Shown: positions 23,133 through 32,056, counted from the stretch's first letter. The stretch: 64,000 nt of DNA from JAOXRU01 sp965247735 (GCA_965247735.1 CBDFHN010000002.1:4154001-4218000), one strand, 5' to 3'. The notes: generated by a model from the sequence alone, not told the origin. Numbers and translations are program-made.

Positions 23133-24080
23133 TTATTTGTTTTTTTTAGCCCTTTCAAACTCAAGTATTAACTCATGTAGCTGTACATCATCATATTTAC
23201 GAGAAAAATGTACAGGGATTGCATTTTTAACTTGGCATTCCTTCACAATTTTTCCCGACATGGAAGCATAGCTATGGTAGTTTTTTTCTGCAAATTCTTT
23301 ATCCTCATCCTTATAAAAGCATTCTATAAAGATAGTATCAAAACCAAAGAATTTGTTTTTTATCTTTTGATGGTTTTCAGCACTTGCTGCATGATCCATT
23401 ATTATTCCAAGTAGCTCCCCTTTTTCAGTTTTTATCATATGAAAAAGATCTTTTGCTAAATATTCTTTTCCATTACTATCAATAAGAGCATCGCCATCGT
23501 TTTTCTCATATGCTTTTTTTAGGTCGGCAACCCATTTTCCTCCTTTAAAATCTGGAGGAAGTTCTATTTTGGTTTTATCATGTGCTTTGAAAGCATATGC
23601 TATGGAATCGGTTTTATGATTTAGGGTTTCGAATTCAACATAAAATTCTTTTTCCTCAAATATCGTTGAATCAGTGATATCTTTTTCTTCTTTCTGTTCC
23701 CATAATGGAGGAGTAAGCATAACAGATTTAATACGGCCTTGCTTTTCTATTTCTCTTACCTCATAAGAAATTGCATCTTCTTCAATAAGATTCCAACAAT
23801 AGCTTCTAATTCTGTTTTGAACCTGGGTAATTATTCCTTTTGGGCCACAAATAACCACTTTTCTTTTGATCCCAATTTGATGTCTTAAAATAGTATCAAA
23901 ATTCACAAAATGATCAATATGGGTATGACTTAAGAAAATAGCATTAGTATTTTGACATTCTTTTACGCTAAGCCTTTTTGCTTCTCCACATTCGCAGATA
24001 TAATTATAAGAGTGATTGTCAACCTTTACTAGGATACATATATCTTCATCGCTATCACTCTTTAATTCTGCTTTAAACAT
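23133..24080 (-). CDS. MBL-fold metallo-hydrolase, RNase Z-like
   Basis: This 315-aa metallo-beta-lactamase-fold hydrolase carries the signature SHTHIDHF (about residues 51-58), a bridging aspartate in IMDHAASAENH, and later histidines in EKNYHSYAS and PVHFSRKY. The overall layout is that of RNase Z/ElaC-like proteins, with an insert of about 80 residues in the middle (about 140-220). It is longer and more divergent than tRNase Z, so tRNA processing should not be assumed. It is the first gene of a two-gene unit with the macro-domain protein. Confidence 0.8.
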   Translation of the reverse strand: MFKAELKSDSDEDICILVKVDNHSYNYICECGEAKRLSVKECQNTNAIFLSHTHIDHFVNFDTILRHQIGIKRKVVICGPKGIITQVQNRIRSYCWNLIEEDAISYEVREIEKQGRIKSVMLTPPLWEQKEEKDITDSTIFEEKEFYVEFETLNHKTDSIAYAFKAHDKTKIELPPDFKGGKWVADLKKAYEKNDGDALIDSNGKEYLAKDLFHMIKTEKGELLGIIMDHAASAENHQKIKNKFFGFDTIFIECFYKDEDKEFAEKNYHSYASMSGKIVKECQVKNAIPVHFSRKYDDVQLHELILEFERAKKNK

Positions 24081-24106
24081 TTAGTGTTTTTTTATTCCAT
24101 CAGTGG

Positions 24107-24180
24107 GTTTAATTCCTTGATGAAAACATTGAAATAATAAAGACTTTTTCCATGTTTTGTGAGCTTGCCCCGAGGTTATT
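24107..24180 (-). repeat. Palindromic REP-like intergenic repeat, copy 2
   Basis: TTTAATTCC, then TTGATG-AAAA-CATTGA (24117-24132, paired through two G-U wobbles), then GAGCTTGCCCCGAGGTTATT. It corresponds block by block to copy 1 at 19203-19282. C-to-T and G-to-A changes in the stem keep it pairable. Confidence 0.65.
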
Positions 24181-24199
24181 GACTTCAAGTTAAACATTT

Positions 24200-24493
24200 C
24201 TATCTTTTTTCTAAAAAGTCATAAAAAATATCTTTTTCTACACTCGAAGAAAACTTTTGATTACTGGGGAATGACAGCCATTTATCAGTAGTATCTTTTG
24301 CCGATTTAGCATCTGTCCACTCTATTACCCAAGTAAATATACTAGGATCTTTGATAGATTGTAAAACTTCAAAAGAAAGCAATGTGCTATTACTTTCTTT
24401 TTGCATTTCTAGTATCAAGCTTTTATTTAATTCAATTGCATTTTCAAGAGAATTTTCCTTAAACTTGAATACTGCTATTTCTTTACAAGCCAT
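24200..24493 (-). CDS. Small ferredoxin-like-fold protein (ABM-like), hypothetical
   Basis: This 97-aa soluble protein has a beta-alpha-beta-beta-alpha-beta pattern: ACKEIAVFKFKENS, a helix NAIELNKSLILEMQKESN, SFEVLQSIKDPSIFTWVIEW, then a helix and short C-terminus. This resembles the dimeric alpha/beta barrel of antibiotic-biosynthesis-monooxygenase-like proteins, but no catalytic residues can be assigned. It starts 7 bp after the DEAD-box helicase gene and is probably co-transcribed with it. Confidence 0.6.
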   Translation of the reverse strand: MACKEIAVFKFKENSLENAIELNKSLILEMQKESNSTLLSFEVLQSIKDPSIFTWVIEWTDAKSAKDTTDKWLSFPSNQKFSSSVEKDIFYDFLEKR

Positions 24494-24500
24494 GCTTCTT

Positions 24501-25811
24501 CTAAATTATGGTAACTCTAACCTTTCGCTTTTTAATACGGGTATTATTGATTTTATCAACTAAGGCTTCTGTTTTTAATTTTTTTACTGCAACAAAAGCG
24601 CAATCTTGTTTTAGCTCTATAATACCAAAATCGTCTTTAGTAAGGTTTCCTTGTTTAAATAATGTACCTGCAATATCACCTTTAGATATTTTATCTTTTC
24701 TTCCTCCAGAAATAAAAACAGTATTCCATGGTGACGGAGAAGGAGTAGGTGCTTCGTTTAGTTTTTCTATTTCAATATCACTGATAAATTCTGGAAGAGG
24801 TTCTTTTTCCCATCGCAATACATAGGCAGTACCTTTGGCATTCATTCTGGCCGTTCTTCCATTTCTATGCGTAAATTCAGCACTTTTGGTTGGAAGTTGG
24901 TAATGGATAATAAATTTTAGCTCTGGAATATCGAGACCTCTTGCTGCCAAATCGGTAGCGATTATTAGTTGATGCGTACCGTTTCTAAACTTTATAAGGG
25001 CACGTTCTCTATCTTTTTGTTCTAAACCACCATAAAAACAACCATGACTAATATTGTGCTGTGTCAGAAAATCGCTTACACGCTGGATGCTATCTTTGTA
25101 ATTACAGAATATGATTCCTGGATGATTTCCAATATGACTCAATGTTTTTGCTAGAATATCTAGCTTGTCTTTTGAAGGCGATAATACCGCTTTTACACTT
25201 AGTTGATTTATAGCTTCTCCTAGATAATTGATGTGCGTAGGGTTTTCTACTTTTACAAAATCAGGAATCTCTACTTCTTGAGTAGCAGAAGTCAGTACTT
25301 TTTTGCGAATTGCAGGAAGTTGTTCCAGAATAAAACGCATTTCTTCTTCAAAACCTATTTCTAATGATTTGTCAAACTCATCCAATATCAAGGTATTGAT
25401 ATCGTTTACAGAAAATGTTTCTCTATCTAAATGATCCGCCACTCTACCAGGAGTACCAATAAGTATTGCTGGTCTATGGCTTAACTCGATTTTATCTTTT
25501 GAAAAAGGACGGCCTCCATATACTGCATTTGCCTTATAGCCAGTCCCCATATTTCTAGTAACTTGTTCTATTTGTATGGCTAGTTCTCTGGTAGGGACAA
25601 CAATAAGCACTTGTACTTCTGTGTTCTCTGGATCTAAACCTTCGATTATAGGAAGTAAAAAAGCTAATGTTTTTCCTGTTCCTGTTGGAGAAAGTAAAAC
25701 AATTTCTGAGTTAGCGTGAATAGCAATTTGAGCTTCTTCTTGCATAGGATTAAGTTTTGTAATCCCTAGTTTTTCAAGAATATGCTGTTGATTTTTGATT
25801 GTACCTGACAT
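24501..25811 (-). CDS. DEAD-box RNA helicase with DbpA-type RNA-binding domain
   Basis: This 436-aa ATP-dependent RNA helicase has SPTGTGKT (motif I), PTRELAIQ (Ia), GTPGRVADH (Ib), LDEFDKS (motif II, DEFD instead of DEAD), TSATQ (III), IIATDLAARGLDIPE (V) and HRNGRTARM (VI). The C-terminal 70 residues (TVFISGGRKDKISKGDIAGT, FAVVK-like FVAVKKLK) match the DbpA RNA-binding domain that targets 23S rRNA in E. coli DbpA. A role in ribosome assembly is likely. A TATCTTTG -7 element lies 4 bp before the ATG (25816-25823), suggesting a leaderless mRNA. Confidence 0.9.
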   Translation of the reverse strand: MSGTIKNQQHILEKLGITKLNPMQEEAQIAIHANSEIVLLSPTGTGKTLAFLLPIIEGLDPENTEVQVLIVVPTRELAIQIEQVTRNMGTGYKANAVYGGRPFSKDKIELSHRPAILIGTPGRVADHLDRETFSVNDINTLILDEFDKSLEIGFEEEMRFILEQLPAIRKKVLTSATQEVEIPDFVKVENPTHINYLGEAINQLSVKAVLSPSKDKLDILAKTLSHIGNHPGIIFCNYKDSIQRVSDFLTQHNISHGCFYGGLEQKDRERALIKFRNGTHQLIIATDLAARGLDIPELKFIIHYQLPTKSAEFTHRNGRTARMNAKGTAYVLRWEKEPLPEFISDIEIEKLNEAPTPSPSPWNTVFISGGRKDKISKGDIAGTLFKQGNLTKDDFGIIELKQDCAFVAVKKLKTEALVDKINNTRIKKRKVRVTII

Positions 25812-25901
25812 TTTGCAAAGATAGTGCTTATATCAAGAATGTAAATTTAAATCCCCATTGATTTTCTTCCGAATTTCAATAGGGATTATTTGAGGCGAAT
25901 T

Positions 25902-27710
25902 TTAAGCTTTTATAGAAAGGTTTTCTATTTCTATTACTAGGCGTTCTAATTCTTGTTTACTATGGTGTAGATCTTTTAAAAATGATTTTTTACTGTTTTC
26001 AAAATTTGTTTTAAGTTCGTTAACCACGGAAAAATAGTAAGCAATACCTTCATTAAGGTTTTTTGAAAATGTGTTGAGGTATTTCTCCTGCTTTTTATTA
26101 AATTCTATTTTTGCTTCATCAACACGTTCATTTAAATAATCGAGATAGAGTTGTAACTCTTTAGCAAACATATTTGGTCTATCTGTTCTAGAAATCATAT
26201 TTGCTCTTCCATAGATATGATCGGTCATGTCTTTTAGGTTCATTTCTTTAGAAAAATAAGCCATATTTGGTCCTGGGCAAACAGAAACTCCAGTACCTTC
26301 CACTTTTGTGTCAAGGTCATATGCTAATAGTGCAGAAGTTCCAAGACCAACACAGACGCAAGATTTTTCAATAATTTTATTGTATTTATAGTCGTGTTGT
26401 TCTTTTGGAAGGTTTTCTTCTGCTAGTTCTTTTATTTTTAAATGTTGATATTGTCTAGATGCAGTACACATTCCTTTATCATTAAATTCTTTGTTTAATG
26501 CAACAAACTTTTTAGGACAAGAACTTCCTGGTCTTCCTTTGTCTATATTTTTAGATTTTTCTAGATCTTTTGTACTTCCTTTTAGATTATTAAAACGAAC
26601 ACCTAATGGAGAAATATCACTGAGGTACAGGTCTTTTTCTTTGGCTTCTTTTAGTTTATCCATAGTTTGTTTATCTACGGTAGTAGCTTCTGGAACTAAT
26701 AAAAAAGGAGAACCCCAACCTACTGAGTCAACTTTATAATGTTCTAGCATAAAATTGTGCTCTTCTGCCGTACCAACACCACCTTGAGAAGTAATCTGTA
26801 GTGGAAGTGGACTAGCAGGTGTGATTTTGTCCTTGCTTGCTAGAGCTTTTGAGAATATGGCGTGTACTTCGGTGGCAAGTGATTCTTTATTATCTCTAAA
26901 CTGTGCTAATATTGGTCCCATTAAATAGCCATCTGTAGCAAATGCATGTCCTCCGCAATTCAATCCAGATTCAATTCGGTATTCAGAAACCCAAATTCCT
27001 TTTTTTGCTAAAAATTTTCCTTGAATTAAAGCTGAACGATAGTCCGAAACTTTAAGGACAATTTTCTTTTTTAAGAATCCCGATGCATCAGGATAAAAAT
27101 CTTCAAACTCTTCTAAGTAGCTATATAATCTTGGATTCATTCCAGCAGAAAGCACTAATGAAGAGCATAAATTGCTGTTGGCATAACCACGTAAAGCGGC
27201 ATGTGCATCATTATAAATAGTTGGTAGTTGTTCTTTTTTTATAAAGTTTTCCTTGTCAACTTTGGTCATGATATTGACATCAATGCTACCCAGTGTTAGG
27301 GTTTCTTTTATCCAGTTTTTAACCTCACCAAGGTTAAAACAAGTTGCAGTTAGTTTTTGAAACTCTTTTTTTAGCGTAGAACTATCAGGAAGCATATTAA
27401 AATAGGTTCTGATATCGTTCTTCTTATCTAAAGTATTGTTTTTGATTTCTGTAAGTTTATTATCAGCAAGTTCGTGTATTAGGTTTAGATACGAAGTAAT
27501 ACGTTTTGCTCTAAAATCATCTATTTTATCAGTAATTTCAGAATAAGTAATTTTAAATTTTTCGCAATACATTTTCCGTAGCTTCTCTAAAAGAATATCA
27601 TCTACTAATGAAATTACAGAATCCATGCCGTAAGGTGCAACTTTTAATGGGGTGTCTATGGTGAACCCTATTCCCATTACTGGGATATGAAAAGAGTGTG
27701 GTTTTAACAT
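25902..27710 (-). CDS. Large FMN TIM-barrel-like protein (nitronate monooxygenase/FabK-like), function unknown
   Basis: I do not recognise an established function for this 602-aa protein. The middle resembles the FMN TIM barrel of nitronate monooxygenases and FabK: SGLNCGGHAFATDGYL (GxExGGH-like) and then ITSQGGVGTAEEHNFMLEHY plus SVGWGSPFLLVPEAT (GGI and phosphate-loop-like). After it come cysteine-bearing segments (SSCPKKF, GMCTASRQY, KSCVCVGLG) that could hold a Fe-S cluster. The C-terminal 60 residues are coiled coil. It lies 84 bp after nosY in the same direction, so it may be part of, or read through from, the nos operon. Confidence 0.55.
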   Translation of the reverse strand: MLKPHSFHIPVMGIGFTIDTPLKVAPYGMDSVISLVDDILLEKLRKMYCEKFKITYSEITDKIDDFRAKRITSYLNLIHELADNKLTEIKNNTLDKKNDIRTYFNMLPDSSTLKKEFQKLTATCFNLGEVKNWIKETLTLGSIDVNIMTKVDKENFIKKEQLPTIYNDAHAALRGYANSNLCSSLVLSAGMNPRLYSYLEEFEDFYPDASGFLKKKIVLKVSDYRSALIQGKFLAKKGIWVSEYRIESGLNCGGHAFATDGYLMGPILAQFRDNKESLATEVHAIFSKALASKDKITPASPLPLQITSQGGVGTAEEHNFMLEHYKVDSVGWGSPFLLVPEATTVDKQTMDKLKEAKEKDLYLSDISPLGVRFNNLKGSTKDLEKSKNIDKGRPGSSCPKKFVALNKEFNDKGMCTASRQYQHLKIKELAEENLPKEQHDYKYNKIIEKSCVCVGLGTSALLAYDLDTKVEGTGVSVCPGPNMAYFSKEMNLKDMTDHIYGRANMISRTDRPNMFAKELQLYLDYLNERVDEAKIEFNKKQEKYLNTFSKNLNEGIAYYFSVVNELKTNFENSKKSFLKDLHHSKQELERLVIEIENLSIKA

Positions 27711-27794
27711 TTTTGTGTGATTTATGCTTAAGTAAACAAAGCTAGCTCCTTATGTGTTAATGAAATATGATAATAATCATATGTGTTTTAAAAC

Positions 27795-28577
27795 TTAGAA
27801 GTCTTTTTTCTTTGCTTTAACTACTATTCTTAATAATGGAAATACAACCCATAAGAATAGTGCTACTAATGCAAGTATTAAACCTTTTCCACTTCCAAAA
27901 AATTGCTTAAAAATTGCTCCTGTATATCCCAGTAATGCAGAAATATCTAATTTTAAAAGGATTAATGTTCTGGAAAGATCGATAGGGTTTAATAAAGTTC
28001 CAAACAATGATAGTTTTTCTAAAGGATAGTCTTCAAAAAGAACAAGCGACATTAAAAAGAGTCCATCATAAATAACAGCTAAGAATAACCATAATAATAC
28101 GGCATATCCAAAACCTTTAATTTTATTTTCGTTTGATAATGATATATTAAAAGCCAAGGCAGTAAAAATAAAAGTAAGGAATGTTCCAGTGACTAATAAC
28201 AATGAAAAATTCCAAATACTATCAGACATCAGTAATCCATAGATTAGAAACGGAATTCCTATACCTAAAACCAAACTCATAGATAGGGATAAGGCTACGC
28301 CTAAATATTGTCCTATAAATATAGAGGAGCGTTTTAGCGGTTGTGCTAATAATAGTTCTGTAAATTCTTTGGAATTGTAATAATACATTACTCCAAAAAT
28401 GGTTCCTATAAGTGGTACTAAAACAATAATTACATTCATAAGCGTAATAATTGCTTTTGAAAGATCACTGTTTAGGAATAAAAGTACGGATCCAAGTAGC
28501 AAATAGAATAGGAAATATACATAGCTCCATCGGCTACGCATAAGGTCGTAAAAACTATATTTTAATATTTTAAGCAT
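27795..28577 (-). CDS. nosY: NosY, ABC transporter permease for N2O reductase maturation
   Basis: This 260-aa integral membrane protein has six predicted helices, the permease partner of NosF. The opening KYSFYDLMRSRWSYVYFLFYL and the segment GVMYYYNSKEFTELLLAQPLKRS are typical of NosY/ABC-2 permeases. With NosF and NosD it supports assembly of the sulfur-containing CuZ centre in periplasmic NosZ. It overlaps nosF by 8 bp. Confidence 0.9.
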   Translation of the reverse strand: MLKILKYSFYDLMRSRWSYVYFLFYLLLGSVLLFLNSDLSKAIITLMNVIIVLVPLIGTIFGVMYYYNSKEFTELLLAQPLKRSSIFIGQYLGVALSLSMSLVLGIGIPFLIYGLLMSDSIWNFSLLLVTGTFLTFIFTALAFNISLSNENKIKGFGYAVLLWLFLAVIYDGLFLMSLVLFEDYPLEKLSLFGTLLNPIDLSRTLILLKLDISALLGYTGAIFKQFFGSGKGLILALVALFLWVVFPLLRIVVKAKKKDF

Positions 28578-29277
28578 GGTTGTTTTTTAAGATTGATGCA
28601 ATTGCGTGTTCAAAATTATCTTGTGAAGTTTTTTCTTTTAATGCAGCAATACTGCCTTTGAAATATATTTTTCCTTCAAGAAGAAATACAATTTCGTCTG
28701 AAATTTCTTCAACAAAACTCATGATATGAGAAGTAATTAATATGGTTTTTCCTTTATCTTTTTCTTTTCGAATTAGCTCTTTTAACCGTATCAATGAGAT
28801 AGGGTCTAGACCTGTTGTGGGTTCGTCAAGAATAATTATTGGACTATCGAACATAAAAGTAAGGACTAGATTTACCTTTTGTTTGGTTCCTCCAGAAAGT
28901 GTACCCAATTTTTTGTCTAAAAAAGGTTCTAGTCTAAAGAGTGCAATCAATTCTTTATCTAAGGTTGTATTCCCTCTAAGGTCTTTTATCATTTTGATAA
29001 GCTCTTTTACCTTAAGATTATTAGGGAAATTAGCAATTTGAGGGAGGTAATCGATCTCTTTTCTATAGTCCCATCTTTTCTTTATCGGACTTCCTAAAAC
29101 TTCTATGGTGCCTTTGGACGGAATTACCATTCCTAAGATGCATTTTATTACAGTGGTTTTTCCAGATCCATTGGGCCCTAAAACAGCAAATATTCCACCT
29201 TTATTTATATGAAGATTTAGCCCTCTGAGGACTTTGTTTTTCTGAAAGGTTTTATGTAGGTTTTGTATGGCTATCAT
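28570..29277 (-). CDS. nosF: NosF, ABC transporter ATP-binding protein
   Basis: This 235-aa ABC ATPase has Walker A GPNGSGKTT (about residues 35-43), Q-loop YLPQIANFP, signature LSGGTKQKVNL, Walker B IIILDEPTTGLDP, and the switch histidine in ITSHIMSFV. In nos clusters this protein energises the NosDFY complex that supplies sulfur for the CuZ site. It overlaps nosD by 4 bp and nosY by 8 bp, so the three are translated in a coupled way. Confidence 0.92.
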   Translation of the reverse strand: MIAIQNLHKTFQKNKVLRGLNLHINKGGIFAVLGPNGSGKTTVIKCILGMVIPSKGTIEVLGSPIKKRWDYRKEIDYLPQIANFPNNLKVKELIKMIKDLRGNTTLDKELIALFRLEPFLDKKLGTLSGGTKQKVNLVLTFMFDSPIIILDEPTTGLDPISLIRLKELIRKEKDKGKTILITSHIMSFVEEISDEIVFLLEGKIYFKGSIAALKEKTSQDNFEHAIASILKNNHA

Positions 29278-30509
29278 ATTCTTTTTTTCATTAATGGATG
29301 AAGGTCTAATAAATTATCAGGCGTAAATGCAGGAGATACTTTTTCTGAAAAATCAATAATATCAATAAATAAACTTCTGAGTAGTATTATGGTCTCTGGA
29401 GTTCGGTTAACGATATATGAAAATAATTTTACAGGTCTAAAAGGAACATCGCCAATTCCGTTTTTGTTGAGGTCATATCCAGTATAATTGCTCCAATAGT
29501 TTTTATCAAAAACATTATCGTTAACCTTGCTGTTGTAGGAAAGGTCAAAAGAATTGTACAAAAAATTGTTGCCAGTAAAAGCGTTGGCGTAGCAAGCACC
29601 TCTTACCTTAATTGCCCATCCATTTCTAATAAAATTGTTGTTGGTGTAATTAATTCTATTTGTACCTTCTATATTAATTCCTGTTGTGTTTAGTTCAAAA
29701 GTATTGTTTGTGATTTCGGCATCATTAATTTCTTTTAGCAATAATCCATATGCTGTTGGTCCCCAGTTTTCTCTGAACGTATTGTTTTCCATTTTTATTT
29801 TTTTTGAAAACATAACAGCAACACCCGCTCCATTTTTTTCAAAGAGATTATCTATATAATCATCATTATCAGAAAACATAAAATGTAATCCATACCTGAG
29901 GTTATTGGCACTTACATTGTTTTTAATAATACAGTCGTCCGAAAATTCTAAATAGATACCATCTCTAACTCGTTGTACAAAATTGTGTTCTATAGTAATA
30001 TTATTACTGTGCCATAGTTGTATTCCGTTACCAGAACTATGTTCTTTCTTAGCATCACCAATTATTTTATTGTGATAAATGAGTCCGAAACTAGATTTTT
30101 CGATATAAATTCCAAAAAATAGCTTTTCTAAAACAACATTTTTGATTGTAAAATTTTTAGATTTTCTAACGCGTATTGCGGCATAATCTTCAGTATAACT
30201 TGTTCCTACATTAATAATAAAAATACCGTCTATGGTAACATTATCTGAGGTTATTGTAAAGATCTCTCCTTTTTCTTCTCCGTCAATTATTGGATAGTGC
30301 TTTCCAATAATAGTGAGTGCTTTGTCAATTATAATATTATGCTCTTTGTAGGTTCCTTTTTTGATGTAAAGGGTGTCAAAATCTGAAGCAAATTTAACAG
30401 CTTCTTTGATAGTTCTAAGAGCGCAAGTATTACATACAGTTAAGGTTTCTGCATGAGCAAAATTCGTGAACAGTACAATTAGACTAAAAATTAAGTATAT
30501 GTTTTTCAT
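29274..30509 (-). CDS. nosD: NosD, periplasmic beta-helix copper/sulfur maturation factor
   Basis: This 411-aa protein has a Sec signal (MKNIYLIFSLIVLFTNFAHA) followed by a right-handed parallel beta-helix with many short repeats rich in N-N-T/I patterns (NNITIEHNFV, DCIIKNNVS, AEITNNTF). It is the NosD component that delivers to or assembles NosZ copper sites. The frame is open upstream to 30659, but ATG 30509 was chosen: it starts at the signal peptide and avoids overlap with the preceding gene, whose stop is 8 bp upstream. Confidence 0.92.
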   Translation of the reverse strand: MKNIYLIFSLIVLFTNFAHAETLTVCNTCALRTIKEAVKFASDFDTLYIKKGTYKEHNIIIDKALTIIGKHYPIIDGEEKGEIFTITSDNVTIDGIFIINVGTSYTEDYAAIRVRKSKNFTIKNVVLEKLFFGIYIEKSSFGLIYHNKIIGDAKKEHSSGNGIQLWHSNNITIEHNFVQRVRDGIYLEFSDDCIIKNNVSANNLRYGLHFMFSDNDDYIDNLFEKNGAGVAVMFSKKIKMENNTFRENWGPTAYGLLLKEINDAEITNNTFELNTTGINIEGTNRINYTNNNFIRNGWAIKVRGACYANAFTGNNFLYNSFDLSYNSKVNDNVFDKNYWSNYTGYDLNKNGIGDVPFRPVKLFSYIVNRTPETIILLRSLFIDIIDFSEKVSPAFTPDNLLDLHPLMKKRI

Positions 30510-30517
30510 ACTAATAG

Positions 30518-30952
30518 TTATAAAAGACCTCCGCTTCTCATGCTGAAACCTGTAAAAACAAAAATCACAGAAAGTAGGGTTACAGCAATGATATGAGCAG
30601 CAAGAGGTCTTAGTTTTTTGTTTGGAATTAAGAAAAAACGCGCATTTATGGCGAGACAAATAGTAGCGAGTAATACTCCAAACTTTATAAAAATATGTCT
30701 GATATAATGAGATTCGAAATCTAAACTAAAAAAGTCAGGAGCATAAACAGTGGTCATATACACACCTGTTATAATTAGAATTAATAATGATGGCATCCCG
30801 ATTGGTTCATATTTAGACTCGAAAGCTTCAATAATACTAAAGTCATTTTTTTTTAGTGCTTTTGGTAAATAGACAATTGATAATATCAAATGCCCGCCTG
30901 TCCATATGGTGGCAGCTATAATGTGTATAAATATGATGAGTTTAAATATCAT
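30518..30952 (-). CDS. CopD-like membrane protein of the nos cluster
   Basis: This 144-aa protein has four predicted transmembrane helices. It opens with FIHIIAATIWTGGHLILSIVY, where H and the WxGGH motif resemble CopD-type (copper resistance/YebZ-like) membrane domains. Further histidines are in SHYIRHIFIK and AAHIIAV. A role in copper handling or haem binding during NosZ maturation is inferred from its place between nosL and nosD. It starts 3 bp after the nosL stop. Confidence 0.75.
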   Translation of the reverse strand: MIFKLIIFIHIIAATIWTGGHLILSIVYLPKALKKNDFSIIEAFESKYEPIGMPSLLILIITGVYMTTVYAPDFFSLDFESHYIRHIFIKFGVLLATICLAINARFFLIPNKKLRPLAAHIIAVTLLSVIFVFTGFSMRSGGLL

Positions 30953-30955
30953 GAT

Positions 30956-31387
30956 TTATTTTTTTAACTGTATCAATAATTCAGGCCAAGTATATAATTT
31001 TCCTCCTTTGGTTTTTTGAGTTTCAACTGCATTTTCTTTGCTCTCAAATGCGGAAAGATATTCTCCCATTGGACTTGGAATATTTTCAGATATTAAATAG
31101 GTAGCAGTTGTTGCATCTATTAATTGTTCTGGAATACTGTAGTTTGTGGTCAAAAAGAGTTTAATTGTTGTGGTATCCATTGTTTTTTGAATATTGACCA
31201 TACATTCAGTAGCATCAAACTTATACACTTTACCTTTTTTGGTAACTAGTTCTGCTGCATGAAGTTTGTCAACAATTGTCATCTTACAAAAATGACAGCC
31301 ATCTGTTCCATATACAATTGGTTGTGGTGCAATAGTGCAGCCATTTAATAGCAATAGACTAAAGAGGAGTAAGGTAAATAGTTTCAT
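30956..31387 (-). CDS. nosL: NosL, copper chaperone lipoprotein
   Basis: This 143-aa lipoprotein has lipobox LLNGC (Cys17) and the NosL copper-binding motif CHFCKM (Cys31, Cys34, Met36), followed by HAAELVTKKGKVYKFDATEC with the further Cys-Met pair. NosL binds Cu(I) and delivers it to apo-NosZ in the periplasm. It lies between the 196-aa membrane protein and the CopD-like gene. Confidence 0.92.
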   Translation of the reverse strand: MKLFTLLLFSLLLLNGCTIAPQPIVYGTDGCHFCKMTIVDKLHAAELVTKKGKVYKFDATECMVNIQKTMDTTTIKLFLTTNYSIPEQLIDATTATYLISENIPSPMGEYLSAFESKENAVETQKTKGGKLYTWPELLIQLKK

Positions 31388-31433
31388 TAGTTCTTTTGTT
31401 TTTGGATGATTATTTTGTGTGATGTATTAAAAA

Positions 31434-32024
31434 TCAAACACTTTTTGCTTCTCGTTTTCCTAAAAAGAAGGAAATAAAAGTAAGTGTCATACCTATAAAA
31501 AGAAAATAAGCGCCAAGCCTAGGATAAGAATGGGCTCTAAAATTTAGGATGTCTTTAGTACCAAATAATGGCGGTTGAAATCCCATCTGACTTCCATCAG
31601 GATTGGTGAATTTCATGATCGCTTTTGGGTCTAAATTATGTCCGTAATCATGTTCCCATAAATAAAAATCGTACATGCCTGCAGTTCCTAATATAGCCAT
31701 AAGAATAAACCAACCGAGATACCATTTGTAATTAAAAAACAGACCAATAATAATACCTAATGCTGCCATGATTCCGATCACGACAGGAAAAACTTTAAAT
31801 TCAGGAATAGCATCAGGAATATATTGCATTCCTACATAGTGATTCATTAGATTAATATTTTTAATATCGTGGGGATGGGTATCAGCAAAACTATTGATGT
31901 AAATGTCCATTCCGAGAGGAATAGGGTATTGCGGCGCTTCTAGAGTAATGTTCCATAAGGGAAAAACAAATAAGGCTAAAATAAGTACTGCGCCAATAGT
32001 CATTGTAATTTTTGATTTCCGCAT
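31434..32024 (-). CDS. Conserved nos-cluster membrane protein, function unknown
   Basis: This 196-aa membrane protein has an N-terminal helix (ITMTIGAVLILALFVFPLW), a periplasmic loop of about 65 residues (with HPHDIKNINLMNHYVGMQY, rich in His and Met), two central helices, a second loop (FYLWEHDYGHNLDPKAI, FRAHSYPRLG) and a final helix. The His/Met-rich loops could bind copper. Such a gene is found next to nosZ in Bacteroidota clusters, to my knowledge without assigned function. It lies 105 bp after nosZ, beyond a terminator-like hairpin. Confidence 0.7.
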   Translation of the reverse strand: MRKSKITMTIGAVLILALFVFPLWNITLEAPQYPIPLGMDIYINSFADTHPHDIKNINLMNHYVGMQYIPDAIPEFKVFPVVIGIMAALGIIIGLFFNYKWYLGWFILMAILGTAGMYDFYLWEHDYGHNLDPKAIMKFTNPDGSQMGFQPPLFGTKDILNFRAHSYPRLGAYFLFIGMTLTFISFFLGKREAKSV

Positions 32025-32056
32025 AAGACTATAGTTAAAGGTTTATAGATTTTATT

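Noticed and set aside
30510..30659. Longer NosD with a cysteine-rich N-terminus
   Set aside because: The 50 extra residues overlap the CopD-like gene in another frame and precede a normal signal peptide beginning at ATG 30509.
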